NCBI GenBank assembly: GCA_963832245.1
Contig: CAWHTG010000004.1
Location: 1,736,001-1,800,000 of the forward strand
DNA length: 64,000 nt
DNA from: JABDBE01 sp963832245
Lineage (GTDB): Bacteria; Acidobacteriota; Terriglobia; Terriglobales; Acidobacteriaceae
Reading direction: 5' to 3'
The position numbers were made by a program, and so were the translations under genes. The notes under the pieces were generated by a model. The model made no database searches. It saw only the letters and a list, made by a program, of their open reading frames with translations, and was not told the origin of the DNA. Positions 32,621 to 41,553 of the stretch are shown in pieces. The number at the start of each line of letters is the position of its first letter. The first letter of the stretch is position 1.

Positions 32621-33061
32621 TTACTTCCTCGCGTTTTCGCCTTCCTTGTACATGTATTTAATCGAGGGCTTGTAGATCATGAGGTTGGGTGAACTATTGC
32701 AGTTTATCTTAAGGCAGCTTTTGTCATACCACTCGATGACGCCGCGGATTTCCTCGCCATCGCGGAGCACGATGACCATCGGCGTTCTCGCCTGCATCTG
32801 CTTTTGATAATAGAAATTCTCGGCGTTGGTCTGCTCGGGCGGCGCCGCTTTGCGGCCTCCGCCATTACGATCATTGCGGTCACTGCGATCGTTGCGGTCG
32901 CTGGGGCGCTCAGGACGATCCCGCCGCTCCCCCACGGGTGAAGACGAATGGTTGTGGTCGTTGCGCGATAGCGAAGGACGAATCAGCTTCCGGTTGGCAA
33001 AGCTTTCGGGTTCGATTGTCCGCTCTTCTGGCAAGGAATCAACCGCATCTTTCATAGCCAT
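32621..33061 (-). CDS. Hfq-like Sm protein with long basic/acidic N-terminal arm
   Basis: 146 residues. The C-terminal 70 form an Hfq-type Sm fold: AENFYYQKQMQARTPMVIVLRDGEEIRGVIEWYDKSCLKINCNSSPNLMIYKPSIKYMYK, with the Sm1 VxVxLxxGxxxxGxIxxxD pattern and the KSxI-like strand near IYKPSIKYM. The Hfq YKHA sequence becomes YKPS. The N-terminal 75 residues are disordered and rich in Arg/Asp (SDRNDRSDRNDRNGGGRK). Hfq proteins bind small RNAs and mRNAs; here the extra arm could add an RNA- or protein-binding region. Such N-extended Hfqs are seen in Acidobacteriota. Confidence 0.8.
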   Translation of the reverse strand: MAMKDAVDSLPEERTIEPESFANRKLIRPSLSRNDHNHSSSPVGERRDRPERPSDRNDRSDRNDRNGGGRKAAPPEQTNAENFYYQKQMQARTPMVIVLRDGEEIRGVIEWYDKSCLKINCNSSPNLMIYKPSIKYMYKEGENARK

Positions 33062-33356
33062 AGCACCACCTGTCTCACACGCTTTTTAACGCGGGCCACA
33101 ACCCCGGCGCAACTGTGATTGTGGATTCTGAAGGCGTGAACTTTCAACTACCGTAGCACAACAGCGGGCGGGATGACAATCCTCAACTTTGGAAGCCCGA
33201 ATGAGCCGCAGGCTCCCGAGAAGTGTTCGGCGGGGTTCGGGATTTCGCAGCTAAGAAATGTTGCAAGCAACGTTTCTACAGCCTGGGATTCCGTACAGAC
33301 GTTCCTTGCAACGTCTCGGGGTTAAAAAGATCAGGGGACGCACGTATAGGCCGTCC

Positions 33357-33698
33357 CTATCCTGGGGGCCACTGCAGGTTTCGCCCTCCCAGAAGGTGCA
33401 CGTGCAGGTGAAAAACCGATTGCCCTGCGCGCGGACCGACGTTGAGCACCGTCCGGTAGCCATCCTCGATGTTGCGCTGGCGCGCAATATTTGCAGCAGC
33501 GAGCTGGCAGTAGCCGATCAGTTCGGCGTCCTCAGCCATCGCTTCTTTCAATCCCCGAACGTGCTTTTTGGGAACCACCAGCACGTGGGTGGGCGCTTGC
33601 GGATTGATGTCGTCAAACGCGTAAGTATGTTCGTCTTCGTAGACTTTCTTGGAGGGTATTTCACCCTGAATGATGCGGCAGAACAAACAATCGTTCAT
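33357..33698 (-). CDS. HIT-family nucleotide hydrolase (HINT-like)
   Basis: 113 residues. CxxC at 4-7 (MNDCLFCRIIQGEIPSKKVYEDE) is typical of the Hint branch. The triad HLHVHLLGG has H97, H99 and H101; H99 is the expected nucleophile region. Likely hydrolyses nucleoside phosphoramidates or adenylates in the cytoplasm. I chose ATG 33698 because the fold starts there; the longer frame to 33836 adds an unrelated leader. Divergent from the dispersed-repeat region on its 3' side. Confidence 0.92.
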   Translation of the reverse strand: MNDCLFCRIIQGEIPSKKVYEDEHTYAFDDINPQAPTHVLVVPKKHVRGLKEAMAEDAELIGYCQLAAANIARQRNIEDGYRTVLNVGPRAGQSVFHLHVHLLGGRNLQWPPG

Positions 33699-33857
33699 GA
33701 CACGTCCATAGTTTGGGATTGGAGACGCACCGCGCGAGAACACGGCTGTCGCCAGACGGGGGAAGCGCGTGCCTACTATATCTGATTGAAGCAGAAATTT
33801 GCAGGGTAGTTGTCGATGACCAACTAGTGATGCCATCGACTTGAGGTTTCGAGGCTC

Positions 33858-34661
33858 TTAGTCGAGTCTTACCAGAAAGATTGAACCTTGCGGCGTCTGC
33901 GTATTGCGAGCGACCTCTTCAGCGCGTTGGCGATCGTCATCCTGTACGCGGACTCGCACCCACCAGTCGCCGACCGGGCTGCTGAAACACTGCACCTTCG
34001 CAGTGCTATATCGATGGGAGAGATGATCGGCTAATTTGTCCGCGGCAAGCTCTTTCTCGAAAGCGCCGATCTGCACGGCCCACCTTCCGCCTGTTTCTAA
34101 AGGAGACGGGGTGCGCAAGACTTCGATACGGACCATGCCTACGCCTGCCTGCCGGAGGTCGATTTTCTCGGCGGCTGCCTGCGAGAGATCCAGAACCCGG
34201 CCTTCCACGAAGGGTCCACGGTCGGTAATTCGCACCAGTGCGGAACGCCCCGTCTTCACGTTCGTCACGCGCACGATCGAGCCCAACGGAAGTGTCCGAT
34301 GGGCAGCGGTCATGGCGTGCATATTATAAATTTCGCCATTGGAGCCCCGGCGGTTGTGATACGGGCCTCCGTACCAGCTCGCCAGCCCAGTCTCCACTGA
34401 AACGGGCTTGGCATCCGCGGGAATCCGGAACGAAACTTCGTCGGGTTGTACGGGTGCAGTTGTCTTCGCCGACTCGGTACTCGAAGCGACAGTCTGAGCA
34501 GCGGGTTCGCTCTCGGGTGGAGGAGGCGGAACATTCACGCGTGCTTGTTTATGTTCTCCGCAGCCCGCCAGCAGGAATGAGAGAAGAAGAACGGGGAGCA
34601 CCAAGACGCGGTTGGCGTGCGATATACGCACGGGTGCGGGTTTTGCGGATGGGCCGCTCAT
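33858..34661 (-). CDS. RlpA-like lytic transglycosylase lipoprotein
   Basis: 267 residues. Lipobox LLAGC at about 31-35 (LSFLLAGCGEHK) marks an outer- or inner-membrane lipoprotein. A Pro/Ser/Thr linker follows, then the double-psi beta barrel ETGLASWYGGPYHNRRGSNGEIYNMHAMTAAHRTLPLGSIVRVTNVKTGRSALVRITDRGPF (about 90-153), and a C-terminal SPOR domain (RWAVQIGAFEKELAADKLADHL, about 193-265) that binds denuded glycan at the division site. RlpA cleaves such glycans during daughter-cell separation. Gene order is minus strand, alone. Confidence 0.93.
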   Translation of the reverse strand: MSGPSAKPAPVRISHANRVLVLPVLLLSFLLAGCGEHKQARVNVPPPPPESEPAAQTVASSTESAKTTAPVQPDEVSFRIPADAKPVSVETGLASWYGGPYHNRRGSNGEIYNMHAMTAAHRTLPLGSIVRVTNVKTGRSALVRITDRGPFVEGRVLDLSQAAAEKIDLRQAGVGMVRIEVLRTPSPLETGGRWAVQIGAFEKELAADKLADHLSHRYSTAKVQCFSSPVGDWWVRVRVQDDDRQRAEEVARNTQTPQGSIFLVRLD

Positions 34662-34792
34662 CGTGGTCTTCCTGCAAACTCGGGAACCAACTGGAAAAAG
34701 CCTACCACGTAGATCCGGTCTAGTCTGCCCGGCTGATCATGTAGGCCACTAACCACGCGGATACTCGGAACTTATATAAAGGTCGGTGGGTT

Positions 34793-35152
34793 TTATCGTT
34801 TCTGCCGATAGTTGATGAGACTAAAAACTGCGCCTTCCGCGTTGTCGGATATCCCAAAGACCTGAACCGCACGCGCCCATCGCCGGTGTCCATAGTGTTG
34901 CAGCAGGGCAGAAGAACCCAGCTTCACTCCCGCGTCCAGGATAAAAAAAGTAGCGAGCCCGGCCGTCGAGCCCATAAATGGACTGGCAACCGGATCATTC
35001 TCACGAAACGAAGAGCGCTGGGTGTTGCGATAGGTCACGTATGCGTCGGTCGCCGATGCTGCGAGTTGGGCAACCGTCCACCGGTCGACGTGAAACGGCT
35101 GAGCGTAGCAGGTACCTGCCAGCAGCAGAACCGTGATTAGCCTCATGGGCAT
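34793..35152 (-). CDS. Small exported or membrane protein, unknown
   Basis: 119 residues (possibly 117 from the second Met). Signal peptide about 1-18 (LITVLLLAGTCYAQ). A mid-protein hydrophobic run (GSTAGLATFFILDAGVKLGSSALL) may be a membrane segment. FHVDRWTVAQLAASATDAYVTYRNT is the conserved-looking part. I do not recognise a family. Confidence 0.55.
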   Translation of the reverse strand: MPMRLITVLLLAGTCYAQPFHVDRWTVAQLAASATDAYVTYRNTQRSSFRENDPVASPFMGSTAGLATFFILDAGVKLGSSALLQHYGHRRWARAVQVFGISDNAEGAVFSLINYRQKR

Positions 35153-35399
35153 GACATTCTACGCTTCGTAACCCTTTTGTCCATGGGTCGCGCTCTTTGC
35201 GCTTTGTTTTGTCTGCAGCTGCGAGAGCGGGATAAGAACGCAGGCGACGTAAACCGCGGGGAAAAGTGGGAAGCTGATGAGGCTCAGCAGGACGAAAGAT
35301 TAGTTCTCACGCACAGACTTCTAGCCCTACAACCTTGCGCGTCTCACCAAATCCGTGAAACGCGGGTCCGTGCGGATGCTTTTGCATCTGAGGACGCGC

Positions 35400-36158
35400 T
35401 TAGCGTTTAAACGCCGTTGTGATCTCTTGAATCACAAACACGACCATGATCAGCAGTATCGTCAGCGGGGCAGCGGCTCGTCGCAATGTGCGCAGATCCG
35501 GTTTGTAAGTGACAGAAAGTCGAGGGATAGTTTTGTAGTTTGCGGCGGCCCGCAATCGATTTGAGGAGCTGGCCGCCCTGTGCAGCAGTGACTGTGCCCG
35601 ACGTGAGCTCCTGGCTACGGTTGTTGAAATCGGAGGCAAACTAAGCCGGTACTGATTGGCTCTCCGAATCTGCGCGCTGATGCTCTGCGCCACAGGCAGC
35701 AACTTTGATCGCGTTTTTTGCACGCCTCGAATTACGGTTAGGTTTAGCGGTGCGGTGCCAGCCACTGTGTTCCTGGTTGCGACTCGAAGCCTGCTGACAG
35801 CGCTTTGGACGGAGGTGAAAAGACGCCTCCGGGTCTCCTCGAAGCGTCGGGCGCCCGAGCTGGTGACCCGGGAGAGAAATTCCCGATGGTGGTTGACGGC
35901 ACCCTGGGTTCCGCTACCAGTTTTCTTTAGCCTGACTGCCAGGCGCACTCCAACGCCGCGTGCATTGCCGAATGTCTGGACGGCCCAGCGATTGACCCTT
36001 GCTGCCCCGCCGGCACACCTTTCCCGGACCCTCGAGCGGAAATCGGAGCTGTCGGCATCGTCGTCGCTGAGCGCGCCTCGAACTCCAATGCCAGGAACAT
36101 ATATCTCATCGAATCCCGAAGTCTCATTGCTCTGTAGCTTTGGAACAGCTTCGCTCAT
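35400..36158 (-). CDS. Unknown Arg/Ser-rich protein with C-terminal membrane helix
   Basis: 252 residues. A short acidic region (about 30-45) is followed by a long Arg/Ser/Thr-rich, probably helical stretch and one C-terminal transmembrane helix (APLTILLIMVVFVIQEITTAF, about 226-247). Tail-anchored topology is suggested. No domain recognised. ATG 36158 follows GGGATGA, but the coding evidence rests mainly on length and the clean tail anchor. Confidence 0.5.
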   Translation of the reverse strand: MSEAVPKLQSNETSGFDEIYVPGIGVRGALSDDDADSSDFRSRVRERCAGGAARVNRWAVQTFGNARGVGVRLAVRLKKTGSGTQGAVNHHREFLSRVTSSGARRFEETRRRLFTSVQSAVSRLRVATRNTVAGTAPLNLTVIRGVQKTRSKLLPVAQSISAQIRRANQYRLSLPPISTTVARSSRRAQSLLHRAASSSNRLRAAANYKTIPRLSVTYKPDLRTLRRAAAPLTILLIMVVFVIQEITTAFKR

Positions 36159-36372
36159 CCCATTATCCTCTACCCGCTAACGTCGGATGCCTCCAAAACG
36201 GCAAACCACCGCAGGATACCGCCAGGACAAAATGCTGTTATTTCGCCTCGATTCGATTGTGATGTGGCCTATCGCGTTGCCCAACATGCAAGAAATTTCC
36301 GGCTATATCACCCTTCGTTGGAAACCTTTGCAATGGCCTGTGCGTATTAATGCCAGTTACGCGAGGTAACCT

Positions 36373-37410
36373 TTGAAGACTGAGACCACTAAACCCGGCA
36401 ATTTCAACACAACCCCAACCGCCCCGCCCTCACTACCAGCGCCGTCAGCTCTCCGCAAAACTTTCATTGGTCAGGACGGCCTCCGTGCTGGTTGGAGCCT
36501 GCTGATCTTCATCGCCCTCCTCGCTGCCATAGGCTTCGGCATCAGCGTCATAGTGCATCGGTTGTACCCGTCCGCTCCAACGACCGCAAAGGCCGTCTCG
36601 GACGCAATGTCCGCCCCATCCTTTGTATTTATCGGGGAGTCCTCGCAGTTCCTGCTGGTCCTGCTCGTCACCTGGATCATGTCGAAGATCGAGCGCCGCC
36701 CCATCTCCGTCTACGGTCTGGGCGACAGCCGCAAGTTACAGCATTTTCTTGCCGGCCTGGCCTGGGGAGTCAGTTGCCTTTCGCTGCTCGTCCTCATGCT
36801 CTGGAAATCTGGGCTCCTCGTCATCGACAGGCGCCAGCTCTTTGGCAGCGACGTTGTCCGCTTCGGCGCCATCTGGTTGCTGTGCTTCCTCCTGGCTGGA
36901 TTCTTCGAGGAATACTTCAGCCGCGGCTACGTCCAGTACACGCTCACTCGCGGTCTCGCCGGCTTCTATCGGTGGGCCTTCAAGTCGCGCCACAGCAGAG
37001 CCTTGGGTTTCTGGACCTCGGCCGTCATCTTCTCCACCCTCTTCGGCCTCAGCCACCGCTCCAACCCGGGCGAATCTCCCATCGGACTGCTTTCCGCCGG
37101 ACTGATCGCCCTCATCCTCTGCCTCAGCCTCTGGCGAACCGGCTCTCTGTGGTGGGCCATTGGCTTCCACGCCTCTTGGGACTGGGGTCAATCCTTCGTC
37201 TACGGCGTCGGTGACAGCGGACTCGTGATCCAGCACCATCTGCTCGCCACCCACCCGGAAGGCAAGTCCCTCCTCAGTGGAGGGAGCACAGGCCCGGAAG
37301 GCAGCATCTTTATTCTCGCCGTCCTGGTCTTGATCACCGCAGTCATGCTTCTGACCCTACCCCGCACCCGTTACGGCCAGGTATCCAAAGCCCTCGGGAC
37401 CACCGACTAG
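36373..37410 (+). CDS. CPBP-family intramembrane metalloprotease
   Basis: 345 residues with about eight membrane spans. The CPBP (Abi/CAAX-like) motifs are FFEEYFSRGYVQYTLTRGLAG (motif 1, EExxxR, about 178-198), STLFGLSH (motif 2 His, near 223) and GFHASWDWGQSFVYG (motif 3, HxxxD-like, near 264). Such enzymes cleave or protect membrane-anchored substrates. The N-terminal 35 residues are a Pro-rich cytoplasmic arm. ATG is at 36373 within CTTTGAAG; the start is a weak ribosome site and one codon either way would not change the assignment. Confidence 0.88.
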   Translation: MKTETTKPGNFNTTPTAPPSLPAPSALRKTFIGQDGLRAGWSLLIFIALLAAIGFGISVIVHRLYPSAPTTAKAVSDAMSAPSFVFIGESSQFLLVLLVTWIMSKIERRPISVYGLGDSRKLQHFLAGLAWGVSCLSLLVLMLWKSGLLVIDRRQLFGSDVVRFGAIWLLCFLLAGFFEEYFSRGYVQYTLTRGLAGFYRWAFKSRHSRALGFWTSAVIFSTLFGLSHRSNPGESPIGLLSAGLIALILCLSLWRTGSLWWAIGFHASWDWGQSFVYGVGDSGLVIQHHLLATHPEGKSLLSGGSTGPEGSIFILAVLVLITAVMLLTLPRTRYGQVSKALGTTD

Positions 37411-37552
37411 CATGGGGCGCCCTCGTCCCGTCCAGGCGGAGCTAGCTCCGCAGCTCTTGGGCACCGCGCAGCCCAAACCGGACGCTAGCAGCCCTCAAAG
37501 CGACTTGCCGCTATACTAGCCTTGGCCGAGCCATCGGCTACATGGAGAAGGC

Positions 37553-37789
37553 ATGTCAAGTGTGAAGGAATTCCAATGCGAGATTTGCGGCATCGTCAGC
37601 GACAATCCAATCCACTGGTTTGTCATCGAGTGTGGAGATCAGCAGCTTGCCGTCATCAAGTGGGACCTGACCGCGGCCAATAGCCCCACCGCCCGCCACT
37701 TCTGCGGCGAAGCGCATGCCCAGGTCTACATCAGCCGCTGGTTTGAATCCATTTGCGCACCGCCTAAACCCGCTTTCAGATCTTCTTAG
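37553..37789 (+). CDS. Small Cys/His protein, probable zinc binder
   Basis: 78 residues. FQCEICGI (CxxC) near the start and HFCGEAHAQVY near the end supply two Cys/His pairs. GGAGAAGG precedes ATG 37553. Family not recognised; the pattern suggests a treble-clef-like or ribbon fold. Confidence 0.65.
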   Translation: MSSVKEFQCEICGIVSDNPIHWFVIECGDQQLAVIKWDLTAANSPTARHFCGEAHAQVYISRWFESICAPPKPAFRSS

Positions 37790-37854
37790 TAGTCCCGCTT
37801 TCCGATCAGCGTGAACGGCAGAGGACAGGAACCGCTCCACACAACTTGAGGCTG

Positions 37855-38367
37855 CTACCAGCCTTGAATTTGAACATTCACTTGGTAGGTGAGGTTGTCA
37901 GGGTTCGAGACCGGAATGGTGAGCGTGAGATGGCTGTTGGCCAGCACGCGCACGGGAAAAGTGACGGCGAGGGGGCCGGCGTTGGTTTGCGTACCTCCCA
38001 CGCCTCCATACACTACCAGGGGCTGGAGCCAAGGGCCGAAGGATTGAGCGAAAGAACACTTCTTGGGCGTACCATTTTCATTCCACGGACAGAGGCCGTT
38101 GCCTAACTGCTCGGTTCCCAGGTTGTCCGTCCATGTGAAATAGGGGCTCGCAGTATCTTTGACGCCCGCGGAAGAGGCGCCCGACATTGTGTAATAAATC
38201 GTGATCAGGTAGCTTCGGTCGGTGGTAGGTGGGGTCAATAGATCAGTGGTGCTTAGAGCCGCAGTGCCGGTATAGGTTTGGTTGAAAACTTCGTGGATCG
38301 TTCCAGCCTGCAGCGGTGCAATGGTCAGGGCGAGGAGGGTAAGTATCAAGGCGAAGCTGCGAAACAT
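37855..38367 (-). CDS. Secreted protein of unknown function
   Basis: 170 residues with a signal peptide (1-22, LTIAPLQAG). Beta-rich mature part (TGTAALSTTDLLTPPTTDRSYLITIYYTMSG) and a single Cys pair (GLCPWN, KKCSF). It looks like an Acidobacterial exported carbohydrate-fold protein, but no family is recognised. It lies divergently before the cmk gene. Confidence 0.6.
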   Translation of the reverse strand: MFRSFALILTLLALTIAPLQAGTIHEVFNQTYTGTAALSTTDLLTPPTTDRSYLITIYYTMSGASSAGVKDTASPYFTWTDNLGTEQLGNGLCPWNENGTPKKCSFAQSFGPWLQPLVVYGGVGGTQTNAGPLAVTFPVRVLANSHLTLTIPVSNPDNLTYQVNVQIQGW

Positions 38368-38533
38368 GAATGTCCTCTTTGCTCGGAAGATTTCTGGATG
38401 GGATCGAACCTATAGCCGATTTTCCAGCTCGACAAGACTCCGAAAGGAGTGACTTCTTTCGAGGGTAGAGGGCGCCACCCTAGGCCACGGTACCAAGCGA
38501 TTTCCGCTCCACCGTGTAAAATCATTCGTTCAG

Positions 38534-39223
38534 ATGAACCCTCCTCAACCTCGCAAACTCATCATTGCCATTGACGGACCGGCGGGCGTGGGCAAGAGCA
38601 CCATCGCATCGCGCCTCGCCCGCAAGCTCGGCTATGCAAATCTGGAGAGCGGAGCCATGTACCGCGCCTTGGCCTTGAAAGCTCTCGAGTGGGACATTTC
38701 CTTCGACGACGAAGCCGCGCTGGCTAAACTGGCGCATGACTCCCGAATCCAGTTGGAGCCGGCCTCCAGCGGCACCCGGGTTCTGCTTGACGGACGCGAC
38801 GTCACCCAGCGCGTCCGCGAAACCGATGTGACCGAAGGCGCCTCGCGAGCCTCGGTTCATCCCAGAGTGCGGGAGTGGATGGTGGCGCGGCAGCGAGAGC
38901 TGGGAAAGGGCGGCGGCGTGGTGATGGAAGGCCGCGACATCGGAACCAAAGTCTTTCCTGACGCGGAAGTGAAGATCTTTCTCGATGCCGATCCGGTGGT
39001 CCGCGAGCAGCGCCGCCTGCAGCAACAAAATCTGCGGGGAGCGGCAGCCCAGACCACCGCGGCCGAATTGCGCGAGCGCGACCGCCGCGACCGCACCCGC
39101 GCAGCATCACCGCTGGCGCCGGCGCCGGATGCTCTGATCATCGATTCAACGAACTTGTCAGAAGACGAAGTGCTTCGGCGGGTAGAAGACGTTGTGCGGA
39201 AGAAGCTAGCGTCCTCAGGATGA
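38534..39223 (+). CDS. cmk: Cytidylate kinase
   Basis: 229 residues. Phosphorylates CMP and dCMP using ATP. P-loop IAIDGPAGVGKSTIASRLAR (about 11-29), NMP-binding region LESGAMYRALALKAL, and the LID/base region GRDVTQRVRETDVTEGASRASVHPRVREWMVARQRELGKGGGVVMEGRDIGTKVFPDA. The C-terminal QTTAAELRERDRRDRTRAASPLAPAPDALIIDST is the family ending, and a second diverged copy of it lies at 41312-41489. ATG 38534 has a weak ribosome site. Confidence 0.95.
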   Translation: MNPPQPRKLIIAIDGPAGVGKSTIASRLARKLGYANLESGAMYRALALKALEWDISFDDEAALAKLAHDSRIQLEPASSGTRVLLDGRDVTQRVRETDVTEGASRASVHPRVREWMVARQRELGKGGGVVMEGRDIGTKVFPDAEVKIFLDADPVVREQRRLQQQNLRGAAAQTTAAELRERDRRDRTRAASPLAPAPDALIIDSTNLSEDEVLRRVEDVVRKKLASSG

Positions 39224-39425
39224 CCCTTTGCGTTCGTCATCGAACACAACTGGCGGCACTTGAGCTTTCCGGCCCCGCCGCGATGTATAATTTGCTGGCT
39301 TGGAGCCCGCATGGGAGGTGAGCCTTCTCCCGTGACCTGGCTATGTTCACCGGGAGAACGCGTCCGCTGTCCCCCACCGGGCTTTTCGAAAGCATATCCC
39401 ACTCCACAAAGTCCCGAGGTGCCCA

Positions 39426-40657
39426 ATGAAGTACCGCTCGTTACTGCTTTTCTTCGGCGCCACAATGATGTGGTTTGCTTTCACAACTGTAGCCTTCGCG
39501 CAGGATTCGGCGAAGCAGGACCACGCAAGACTGAGAGCCTACACAACCGTCATCACTCACCGATCCCCGCAATCGAACCAGACCAGTTCCAACAGCCCCA
39601 GGCTTCCCTTATGGACGTTTGATGTCTCGTCGACGCGGGACCACAACAACTACACAGGCGTAATGGTGGGGCGCAACCCATTTGGCCAGGAGCGAAATAA
39701 GAGTGTGAACGTTCCTACCCAGATTGTTCCGGTCGTGATTACAACCCACCTGATTGGCAGCAAAGTTAATTCCAAGACGGGTAAAGTTACGACCAAGGCC
39801 GGTGACACCAAACTCGATCCCACAGTCGCCAACACCGCTTGCCTCTCGCCGCCAAACGATGTTCCTCTCACGCTGTATCGGCAATCGCCGATTATTCAGT
39901 CCCACCGCTTTGACTTTGGCGGTACAGATGTGGGCGATACGCAGTATGTGGACGCGTTCCAGCGTGCGAATTTCTGGGCGTACACGCAGGGAAGCGATTA
40001 CCATGTGCGACTGCACCCGGTTACGACAACGAAAACCGTCTATATTGATGTGCCGGCCGCCGACGGGTTAGCGTTGTCTACCCACTCCCTAGGAAATCCC
40101 CCATTCTGCGCCTGGGAATTATCGACATCAACTGGTTTGACGCCTATCTCGATAGCACGATCATCCCATCTCTGTATTCGCAGGGCGTGAATCCCGGTTC
40201 GCTCCCGATATTCCTTCTCGCCAACGTCGTTATGGCATCGCCGGTCACCGATATCAATACCTGCTGCATTCTGGGCTACCACGGCTATACCGGCTTGCCC
40301 ATCCAGACTTACTCGCCCATGGATTTCGACACAACTGGCGTCTTTGGGTCCGGAATTTTTGACACCTCCGTCTCCGCCCACGAAGTAGGAGAATGGATGA
40401 ACGATCCCTACGGGAACAATCCCGTGCCGCCCTGGGGACATATTGGACAACAACCGAACTGCCAGAACAACCTTGAAGTCGGAGATCCCCTGACCGGAAC
40501 CAATGTCCCTCCGGTCATGATGCCCAACGGGTACAAGTACCATTTGCAGGAGTTGACGTTCTTCTCGTGGTTCTTTGGCGCACCTTCAATCGCGGTGAAT
40601 GGTTGGTTCTCTGACAACAATACCTTTACCACTGACGCAGGCCCACCCTGCATGTAA
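39426..40657 (+). pseudogene. Secreted protein, disrupted by a frameshift at a C run
   Basis: The first part (signal peptide ending AFAQ; WTFDVSSTRDHNNYTGVMVGRNPFGQ) and the second part (INWFDAYLDSTIIPSLYSQG, then SVSAHEVGEWMNDPYG) belong to one protein of about 410 residues, split by a shift at the C5 run near 40096-40102. HEVGEW is a possible metal site. Family unknown to me. A single-base difference in a homopolymer could be an assembly error, in which case the gene is intact. A terminator follows at 40680-40734. Confidence 0.75.
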
Positions 40658-40679
40658 AGGTTTGAACATAAGTAACTGC

Positions 40680-40734
40680 GGGCCGTTTTCGGCTTGGCTC
40701 AAGTTTAGCCAGGACCGGACGGCCCTTTTCTTTT
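40680..40734 (+). terminator. Rho-independent terminator
   Basis: GGGCCGT (40680-40686) pairs with ACGGCCC (40719-40725) around a smaller GGCT/AGCC hairpin, then TTTTCTTTT. It ends the gene at 39426-40657. Confidence 0.75.
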
Positions 40735-40985
40735 GGTGCACTCATTCCGCGGTGCCGTTCGTACTTTTAGAGAAAACGTAAAGCTGGGGACGGCGAGGTC
40801 GCTGGCCACGGCGTTTTTCTTCGGGAGTGACGGTTTCTCCGTGGTCGCAATGTTGCCGGCATTCGCGACTAAGAGGTCCCGCGCGGCTATTGAAGGGTGG
40901 AGCCTATCTCACGAAGGGCTATTCGGGATAGTGCAGGAACTCCGAGGGGCCGAGGTAAGACAGCGCTTTGGCCCATCCTAGGGGT

Positions 40986-41213
40986 TTAGGTGTGACGTTG
41001 CGCGCTTTTGGACGCCTTCTGTTGCGCCTTCTCGTATTTCTTCATTGATTTCTGCTGTTTCTTGGCTGCCTTGTCCTGCGCTTTCTGCTGCTTCTTAGCC
41101 GCCTTCTGAGCCTGGCGCGCACTGTTTGGGCCGCTGAAGATTTGAGCTTTAGCCGGTATTGATGATGCAAAAATCAACGCGATCAGCAATATGAAAACAG
41201 GAATTGGTTTCAT
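40986..41213 (-). CDS. Small exported Lys/Gln-rich protein
   Basis: 75 residues. Signal peptide (MKPIPVFILLIALIFASSIPAKAQ), then a basic helix of repeated KKQQK units (RQAQKAAKKQQKAQDKAAKK...). I chose ATG 41213 because GGGGG lies directly upstream; the longer frame to 41312 runs into the adjacent cmk fragment. Histone-H1-like, nucleic-acid-binding or cell-surface roles are equally possible. Confidence 0.6.
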   Translation of the reverse strand: MKPIPVFILLIALIFASSIPAKAQIFSGPNSARQAQKAAKKQQKAQDKAAKKQQKSMKKYEKAQQKASKSAQRHT

Positions 41214-41311
41214 AATCCCCCGGAACAGAAGTCCTACCAGCGATCTTACACCGAAGCCGCGTCCGGGCCCCGCTACGAATCCATTGCGGAACATTACACC
41301 AGTAACGCACA

Positions 41312-41489
41312 AGAGCTGGCCCAGACCACCGCCGCCGAATTGCGCGAGCGCGACCGCTGCGACCGCACCCGGGCAGCCTCGCCATTGGCGCCGGCACCGG
41401 ATGCGCTGATGCTTGATTCCACGACTTTGTCCGAAGATGAGGTACTACGTAGGGTAGAAGAGTTAGTGCAGCAGATGCTGCAAGGTTGA
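41312..41489 (+). pseudogene. Duplicated 3' end of cytidylate kinase gene
   Basis: Reads ELAQTTAAELRERDRCDRTR, ASPLAPAPDALMLDST and LSEDEVLRRVEELVQQML to a stop at 41487-41489. It matches the last 60 codons of cmk at 39040-39223 with about a dozen substitutions. The P-loop and the rest of the kinase are missing. It lies just upstream of the esterase gene. Either a partial duplication or a relic of a second cmk-containing insertion. Confidence 0.9.
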
Positions 41490-41553
41490 TTCCCGTTGAC
41501 TTCCCTTCGCGTCCCGAGTACAGTCTCACCCCAATCCACAATCGGAGGAAGCG

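Noticed and set aside
36492..37214. 240-codon frame inside the CPBP gene
   Set aside because: Out-of-frame shadow; no homology, while the CPBP frame carries all motifs.
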